Below the pieces are notes generated by a model that worked only from the letters and a program-made list of their open reading frames with translations, was not told the DNA's origin and searched no databases. From Caldifermentibacillus hisashii (GTDB lineage: Bacteria > Bacillota > Bacilli > Bacillales > Caldibacillaceae): a stretch of 64,000 nt of DNA. The position numbers and the translations under genes were made by a program. Positions 59,637 to 64,000 of this stretch are shown here, piece by piece; the first letter of the stretch is position 1; every line of letters begins with the position of its first letter. Where the stretch lies: the NCBI RefSeq assembly GCF_027568575.1, contig NZ_JANUVP010000016.1; one strand, written 5' to 3'.

Positions 59637-60014
59637 TTATCCGAATTTTATAACTGCATACAAACCAGAAACTCGCACTGGTTCGAAGATACAAATCTCT
59701 CCATCGAGACTGCTGTGGTCAAATACGTCTACAGCGGGTACGAGTTCCCCCGTACCTTCAAAGTGGTAACCTCCGACACAGTTTTCCACAACTGTTTCGT
59801 GTCTTAGTTGTACCTCGTAGATATACCATAATTCCCCCTTTTCCTGCAAAACGTCCGTCCAATAAAAAGCTTGGGCAGGTGAAGAAGCGAGGCAGGCATA
59901 AGTTCCAGAAACCTTCCCACCATGCGTGTTTCGAATAGGCTTGGTGGGCAATATCTCCTCTAAACCTTCTACCGGTGAAGCGTGGTAAAAAACCACGCAA
60001 TCTTCCAATATCAT
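59637..60014 (-). CDS. possible ADP-ribosyltransferase-fold protein (125 aa)
   Basis: The start VVFYHASPVEGLEEILP and the following GTYACLASSPAQAFYWT recall the H...G-x-x-x-I...Y/S-x-x-P-x-x-A pattern of small ADP-ribosyltransferase or RNA 2'-phosphotransferase-like folds. No fused domain is present. The ribosome binding site AAGGAGG precedes the ATG. The fold call is only a suggestion; it could be an unrelated phage-type protein. Confidence 0.5.
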   Translation of the reverse strand: MILEDCVVFYHASPVEGLEEILPTKPIRNTHGGKVSGTYACLASSPAQAFYWTDVLQEKGELWYIYEVQLRHETVVENCVGGYHFEGTGELVPAVDVFDHSSLDGEICIFEPVRVSGLYAVIKFG

Positions 60015-60030
60015 ATCGTTTCCTCCTTTT

Positions 60031-60615
60031 TTAATAATCCCAACAATTCCCCAATACCTTCTTTAAGGTATCTATCGCCATATCCGCCGATGTTAGATCG
60101 ACGGAATGGACATATACGATTAGATACTCAGCATAGTATCCATCTTCCCACATCCGGTGGTCATTCAAATACGTTTCCCCGAATGATAGGGTTACGTCTG
60201 TCAAATGGCCGACTTCCTGTTTGAGTTGGTTAGTGATGTGGGAAACGTCAATCGTTTTCCCGTCGTCGCTTATTGTTTGAATGCTTGTTCTTAAACTTCT
60301 TATATCTCCTTTTTCAGAGGAGATCAGTCTTATTGCATTTTCCCTCAGTTCGGGAAAAAGACAATGAAGTGAGTGGAAGTCTGAATCAAGCACCTGCATA
60401 TCTTCTATTACTTGTTCGGCGACCTTATACATGAAATCGCCGGTAATCAAAGAATGCTTGGATAAGTCATTGATTACTCCACTTATGTCCTTGCTTAGTG
60501 ATGTCGTCGCTAATAAATACGTTGCGTACGCATTTACAATATCGTCATCGTCCAGTTTGTCCATCTGGAAATCGCAATAATTATTTACAATTTTTAATGC
60601 TTTTTCTTCCTTCAT
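60031..60615 (-). CDS. unknown acidic protein (194 aa)
   Basis: The ribosome binding site GGGAGGAG precedes the ATG. The product is an acidic helical protein with no known motif (MDKLDDDDIVNAYATYLLAT). It precedes the ADP-ribosyltransferase-like gene by 16 bp and is behind a leader terminator. Confidence 0.6.
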   Translation of the reverse strand: MKEEKALKIVNNYCDFQMDKLDDDDIVNAYATYLLATTSLSKDISGVINDLSKHSLITGDFMYKVAEQVIEDMQVLDSDFHSLHCLFPELRENAIRLISSEKGDIRSLRTSIQTISDDGKTIDVSHITNQLKQEVGHLTDVTLSFGETYLNDHRMWEDGYYAEYLIVYVHSVDLTSADMAIDTLKKVLGNCWDY

Positions 60616-60639
60616 ATGTTCTCCTCCCTAAAATAAATG

Positions 60640-60723
60640 CAAAAAAACGCTCATCAGGGGGACTTTTTAGTAAATACAATAATGAATGTATTTCATAAAA
60701 ACCCGCCCCAAAGAGCGCTGCGT
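60640..60723 (-). terminator. leader terminator upstream of the 60031-60615 gene
   Basis: In the transcript GCGCTC pairs with GAGCG, with inner GGGG/CCCC, GTTTTTA/TAAAAAG and GAAATACA/TGTATTT stems, followed by TTTTTTTGC. The ribosome binding site lies about 15 nt downstream. The palindrome ACCTAATTAGGT (60743-60754) lies in the same leader. Confidence 0.75.
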
Positions 60724-60876
60724 TTATTTACATATAAGCTACTAACCTAATTAGGTTGCGTAAAAATAAAAAATTCAAAAAGATACTTATATACTTATAT
60801 TACCATTAGCAAAAAGTAAAAGCAATTATCAATTCAATTGATATATACAACTATAGGCTAAGTTTAAAAAATCAGT

Positions 60877-61048
60877 TTATCCACGAAACCACTCTGAACC
60901 ATAACGATTCATTAAAAATTTTTTAAATTGATCTATGTGCTGGCCCCGGTTCTACCTTGCTCAAAGAATTACCAAATTCATCCTTATTTTTCGTTGCAAA
61001 AACTTTCCAGTCGATAAATTCAGCAACGGGAACTGTTTTAAAATCTTC
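60877..61048 (-). pseudogene. frameshifted gene remnant
   Basis: On the minus strand one frame reads EDFKTVPVAEFIDWKVFATK then NKDEFGNSLSKVEPG. After a frameshift another reads QHIDQFKKFLMNRYGSEWFRG and stops at 60877. The residue usage looks coding, but there is no start, no ribosome binding site and an upstream stop. It is probably the 3' end of a decayed gene of unknown family. Confidence 0.4.
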
Positions 61049-61106
61049 TTAAGCGGCCTAAAGATTGGTTGGTTATCGATACTACGTTATAAAGTAAACT
61101 TCAATT

Positions 61107-61550
61107 TCATTCACTTCCTAAAAGTATTTTTATTTGTTCTATATCCTTAAATTCTTTCCTAAATTCCTCGTCACTAATCTCGCTATCAGATAAATATTGA
61201 ATCTCATCATCATAACTTGTGTAGTTATGTCTAACATAAGCAACTACAGCTGCTCGGACGTCCTCTTTCGTTAAGTTCCTAAGGTTTTTTAGTATGATTC
61301 CTTTATGTTCATAGTTTTCTTTCAAAGCGTCGCCAACTTCCAAATCACAATTCGGATAAAACGACTTAGCAATTTCATAAAATTCAAAAGAACTTTCAGG
61401 TACTTCTTTATATTGTTCCGCTAATTTTCTGATACGGTAGTATGATATATCTTCCCAAAAGTCATCTTCTTTGATGATGTAGCCATCATCGCTTCGACCG
61501 ATTTCTATTCCGACTTTCTTCAGTATATTAATTGCCTCTTGAATTTTCAT
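61107..61550 (-). CDS. unknown protein (147 aa)
   Basis: The start is ATG 61550 after AAAGGAGG. The product is an acidic helical protein (KIQEAINILKKVGIEIGRSD). It begins the small-gene run of 61-64 kb. No family is recognised. Confidence 0.6.
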   Translation of the reverse strand: MKIQEAINILKKVGIEIGRSDDGYIIKEDDFWEDISYYRIRKLAEQYKEVPESSFEFYEIAKSFYPNCDLEVGDALKENYEHKGIILKNLRNLTKEDVRAAVVAYVRHNYTSYDDEIQYLSDSEISDEEFRKEFKDIEQIKILLGSE

Positions 61551-61611
61551 CCCGTTTTTCCTCCTTTGGTTTTCCAAAAAGTTTACGGAAGGAAGGGGGA
61601 GAAATCCCCCT

Positions 61612-61872
61612 CTAAAACACAGCGTCTTCGATTATTACTGTGATGTTAAAATCACCGGTTTCTAGATAATACTCGCCATTCTTCATATCGAGTATATCGT
61701 TCAATTCTTGTTCATAGAAATCTGTTTTTTCACCTTCAAGGTGCCTAAATATGTCATCTTTAACAAGATATATAAAATCAGAATCATTTTTAATATAGTA
61801 TTCATTTTTAAATTCATGGCCGACAATGTGTTCAAAAACTTTCTTTTGTATGACTGTAAATTTTTTTGCCAT
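61612..61872 (-). CDS. unknown small protein (86 aa)
   Basis: The product is alpha/beta and acidic at the end (NGEYYLETGDFNITVIIED). The start lies 2 nt past the stop of the ribbon-helix-helix gene, so it is coupled to it. No clear ribosome binding site except AAGGATAAA. Confidence 0.55.
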   Translation of the reverse strand: MAKKFTVIQKKVFEHIVGHEFKNEYYIKNDSDFIYLVKDDIFRHLEGEKTDFYEQELNDILDMKNGEYYLETGDFNITVIIEDAVF

Positions 61873-61874
61873 TA

Positions 61875-62282
61875 TTATTTATCCTTCTTAATCATTTTAA
61901 CTGTCTCAACCGCCTCATTCATGGCGGCGAGAGCTTCATTTTTACTACCAAACCATTTAATTCCTGACTCCCCGTTTGGAACATCATACAATGGAACCTC
62001 ATTCGCATAGGGAACTTCCGATCCCCAAGCGAAGAAGAATTTTCCGTTTTCACCTTTTCCAATCACATATGCCTCTCCGTCTATCGGGAAATTTTCTTTC
62101 ATCTCGATAACATCCTCAACTTTCACTTTCAATTCCTCCTCTTTTTGAATTACATATGTTTCCATTAGCCGGCGAATGACCTCGCTACCATTTGCCGCTA
62201 TTGCATTATTTATTCTGTTGAACCTATCCAATAGATCCGAGTTAATCCGGATCTGTTTTGCTGTCATTTTTTGTTTTCCCAC
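61875..62282 (-). CDS. ribbon-helix-helix DNA-binding protein with C-terminal extension
   Basis: Residues 6-48 match the Arc/MetJ fold (TAKQIRINSDLLDRFNRINN, then GSEVIRRLMETYV). A second domain (YVIGKGENGKFFFAWGSEVP) of about 70 residues follows. It is probably a repressor of this gene run or a plasmid-copy regulator. The start is GTG 62282 after AAAGGGG; an ATG 15 nt later is possible. Confidence 0.72.
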   Translation of the reverse strand: MGKQKMTAKQIRINSDLLDRFNRINNAIAANGSEVIRRLMETYVIQKEEELKVKVEDVIEMKENFPIDGEAYVIGKGENGKFFFAWGSEVPYANEVPLYDVPNGESGIKWFGSKNEALAAMNEAVETVKMIKKDK

Positions 62283-62354
62283 TTTTGTTTTCCCCTTTCC
62301 TTTTTTGTAAATTCTTGGTGAAAATGAATAATAAGAGGGGGGGAGATTACTCCC

Positions 62355-62549
62355 CTAGAACATCTGCCACCGTAACAGTATCACGGAGATCAAAGTGTTC
62401 CCCTTTTCTACTCCGAACGTTTCATTTGTTTCTTCGGCAATTGCGTCAACAATTAATTTTTCCCCGTCATGTTCTTCAATGATGATGGTTGCAAGAAATC
62501 GAGCTGGAACCTTTCCGTCATTGTACAGATTTGTGTAATCAAGTTCCAC
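62355..62549 (-). CDS. unknown small protein (64 aa, start uncertain)
   Basis: The frame can be read from GTG 62549. The coding-like sequence KRIIVKGVELDYTN continues upstream to the stop of the preceding gene, so the true start may be a non-standard codon just after that stop. The product is beta-rich and acidic. It belongs to the same run of small genes. Confidence 0.5.
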   Translation of the reverse strand: MELDYTNLYNDGKVPARFLATIIIEEHDGEKLIVDAIAEETNETFGVEKGNTLISVILLRWQMF

Positions 62550-62570
62550 GCCTTTGACGATTATGCGTTT

Positions 62571-62783
62571 TTAAGGTATTGAAATCGTGTTACCCATTCC
62601 ATCTTCCCAACCGTTTACACCTTCACCGTTGTCCAGGTCTTGGATGATTTGTTCCATGTCTTCAATAGTTGCTGGTGTAATTGTTGCAACCACTTCTTCA
62701 CCTTTCACTACTTGAAATTCATGTAGATCTCCATCAAATTGAACTTCTACAACTTTGTAACCTTCTCTTTCCCATGTTTTCAT
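62571..62783 (-). CDS. unknown small protein (70 aa)
   Basis: The ribosome binding site AAGGAGGGAA precedes the ATG, which overlaps the previous stop as ATGA. The product is a small acidic alpha/beta protein (VQFDGDLHEFQVVKGEEVVA). The function is unknown. Confidence 0.6.
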   Translation of the reverse strand: MKTWEREGYKVVEVQFDGDLHEFQVVKGEEVVATITPATIEDMEQIIQDLDNGEGVNGWEDGMGNTISIP

Positions 62784-63025
62784 TCTTCATTCCCTCCTTG
62801 AGTTTCAGTTTCAAGAAATAATTTTTCTACATCTTCTAAGGACAATGGATAGTTTGCTTCTATTTCATCTGTGGACTTAGTTCTTAAATAAAACCCTTCC
62901 TCATACCAATGCCTAACTTCTGTAAATGAAAGTTCATCATCCACTAATTGCATTAATGGGTTGGCTATTTCTCCATCCTCACTATCCACCCAAACATACC
63001 GTTCTTTCCAATTTAAAGTCTTCAT
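62780..63025 (-). CDS. unknown small acidic protein (81 aa)
   Basis: The ribosome binding site AAAGGAAGGGG precedes the ATG. The product is rich in Trp, Tyr and Glu (WKERYVWVDSEDGEIANPLM). The function is unknown. It is coupled to the next gene by an ATGA overlap. Confidence 0.6.
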   Translation of the reverse strand: MKTLNWKERYVWVDSEDGEIANPLMQLVDDELSFTEVRHWYEEGFYLRTKSTDEIEANYPLSLEDVEKLFLETETQGGNEE

Positions 63026-63189
63026 TTGTTATTTTCCCCTTCCTTTATATCTTGACTATAATATATCATAAACTGTATATACGTGTCAATACTTGTAATT
63101 ACATTTTCTAAATTTTTTAGATAAAAAATAGGGGGATTAACACCCCTAACACGAAACAGTTTTCTTAGCTTACTTTCAGTTTTTTAAAT

Positions 63190-63441
63190 TTAAGCGTCTT
63201 TACCGTGACAGTTTTTATACTTCTTCCCACTGCCACACGAGCATGGATCATTCTGGCCAATTTTCTTTTCCACTCGAATTGGTTTTCGTTTCGGTTTACT
63301 TTCACCGTCCGAACTAGGAATAACTGCTTGACCCTTGGCAACTTCTTCCCGTTTTAAATTATTCACGATTTCCGACTTCATGATATATTTGGCAACATCA
63401 TCTTCAATTGAATCCACCATTGCTTCACATAATATTTTCAT
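63190..63441 (-). pseudogene. orphan SecA C-terminal tail (SEC-C motif)
   Basis: The 83 residues match the end of Bacillus-type SecA: MVDSIEDDVAKYIMKSEI, then NNLKREEVAKGQA, a basic linker and the zinc-binding NDPCSCGSGKKYKNCHG. The rest of SecA is absent. No good ribosome binding site lies before the ATG. It is either a 3' fragment of secA captured by the plasmid or a small SEC-C protein. The full SecA-like upstream helix favours the fragment. Confidence 0.75.
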
Positions 63442-63516
63442 TAAAGTAGGTTAAGTGAGTGGTTTAGTGTTTTTTACACATTCCTCCTTTTTAAAATTTT
63501 TAACTTAGATTTGATC

Positions 63517-63882
63517 CTACTTTTTAACACAATAATACTTATTGCCTGCGAAATCTGTTTGATAACCTTCTGCCAGAAATGCCTTCTCATGATACTTCTC
63601 TTTTGTAATTACCGCAGAATAATCAGCAATTATTACATCATCTTCCGGTATTTCATCTAAATCTGTATACCTTTCTAAATGGACCCATAGGTTTTCATAC
63701 ACATCAATAGAATATACTTCTAAATCCTCGTTATCATCGAGAGACTCCATCATTCTTTCAGCATCCTCACTCGTTTCGAATAAGGTGAACACTGCTCCAT
63801 CATAAGTTTCTACAAATTCACCATTTGCGTAAACCTCATTTGATTTTTCATTTTTGATGATGTATTTTACTTGGTTTGACAT
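63517..63882 (-). CDS. unknown acidic protein (121 aa)
   Basis: The ribosome binding site AAGGAGG precedes the ATG. The product is acidic alpha/beta with a ferredoxin-like rhythm (AVFTLFETSEDAERMMESLD). The function is unknown. Confidence 0.6.
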   Translation of the reverse strand: MSNQVKYIIKNEKSNEVYANGEFVETYDGAVFTLFETSEDAERMMESLDDNEDLEVYSIDVYENLWVHLERYTDLDEIPEDDVIIADYSAVITKEKYHEKAFLAEGYQTDFAGNKYYCVKK

Positions 63883-64000
63883 TTTAAGTTCCTCCTTAGT
63901 TTTATAACCCTTATCTTAAGCTAATTTCATTATATCATTATATGTATTTACATGTCAATGCGTATATTTACAAGTATATATTTTCTGCATTTTAAAAAAG

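Overview
The window reads as about 64 kb of a large conjugative plasmid from a low-GC, spore-forming Bacillaceae host. The evidence is an AT-rich composition, strong AGGAGG-type ribosome binding sites with frequent TTG and GTG starts, B. subtilis-type sigma-A promoters, many intrinsic terminators, a Spo0E-type phosphatase and a fragment of a Bacillus-like secA. No rRNA, tRNA, CRISPR array, antibiotic-resistance gene or intact insertion sequence was seen. I did not recognise a classical replication initiator or a classical relaxase.

Layout. (1) 1-7.7 kb, minus strand: a Tad/type II-like pilus or secretion operon with four tiny single-pass membrane peptides, TadC, TadB and TadA-like proteins, two CpaE/TadZ-like proteins and a CpaB-like SAF protein, all behind one promoter and a leader terminator. 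(2) 7.8-13.8 kb, minus strand: two replication-relaxation-like proteins, an S1-repeat RNA-binding protein and a VirD4/TraG coupling protein. (3) 13.8-19.2 kb: a 1-kb non-coding region with centromere iterons, then tubR, tubZ, a TubY-like gene and a tyrosine recombinase-like protein with a degraded active site. (4) 19.3-21.5 kb: an operon with an unknown protein, a lipoprotein and another unknown protein. (5) 21.5-27.2 kb, minus strand: a PRTRC-like cluster made of an E1-like ThiF protein, a ubiquitin-like/JAB fusion, an E2-like protein and two unknown proteins, directly behind a plasmid sliding clamp and a Rad52-family protein. (6) 27.4-32.0 kb: a double-Xre regulator, a second CpaE-like protein, a DUF4258 protein, a Toprim/DUF3854 primase-like protein and an Rpn-like nuclease. 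(7) 32.2-43.6 kb, plus strand: the VirB-type transfer operon (pilin, PrgI-like, split VirB4, a giant VirB6-like protein, a lytic transglycosylase/M23 hydrolase, two accessory envelope proteins). (8) 43.6-48.5 kb: small accessory genes. (9) 48.7-53.6 kb: an XerS-like recombinase and a MmeI/DnmA-type methyltransferase flanked by two inverted dif-like sites. (10) 53.9-64 kb, minus strand: a DinG/XPD-type helicase, a small kinase-like protein, a Spo0E-like protein, an ATP-dependent DNA ligase and a run of small acidic proteins, including a ribbon-helix-helix protein and an orphan SecA C-terminal tail.

Two themes deserve attention. First, the 21.5-27.2 kb cluster places a ubiquitin-like conjugation kit next to a sliding clamp and a Rad52 homologue, which parallels eukaryotic PCNA modification. 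Second, about a dozen transcription units across the plasmid, on both strands, carry a strong intrinsic terminator in their own 5' leader, typically just upstream of the ribosome binding site. Several have a nested inner hairpin and a C-rich 5' arm of the ACCC-n-AG type. This suggests plasmid-wide control by premature termination and antitermination.
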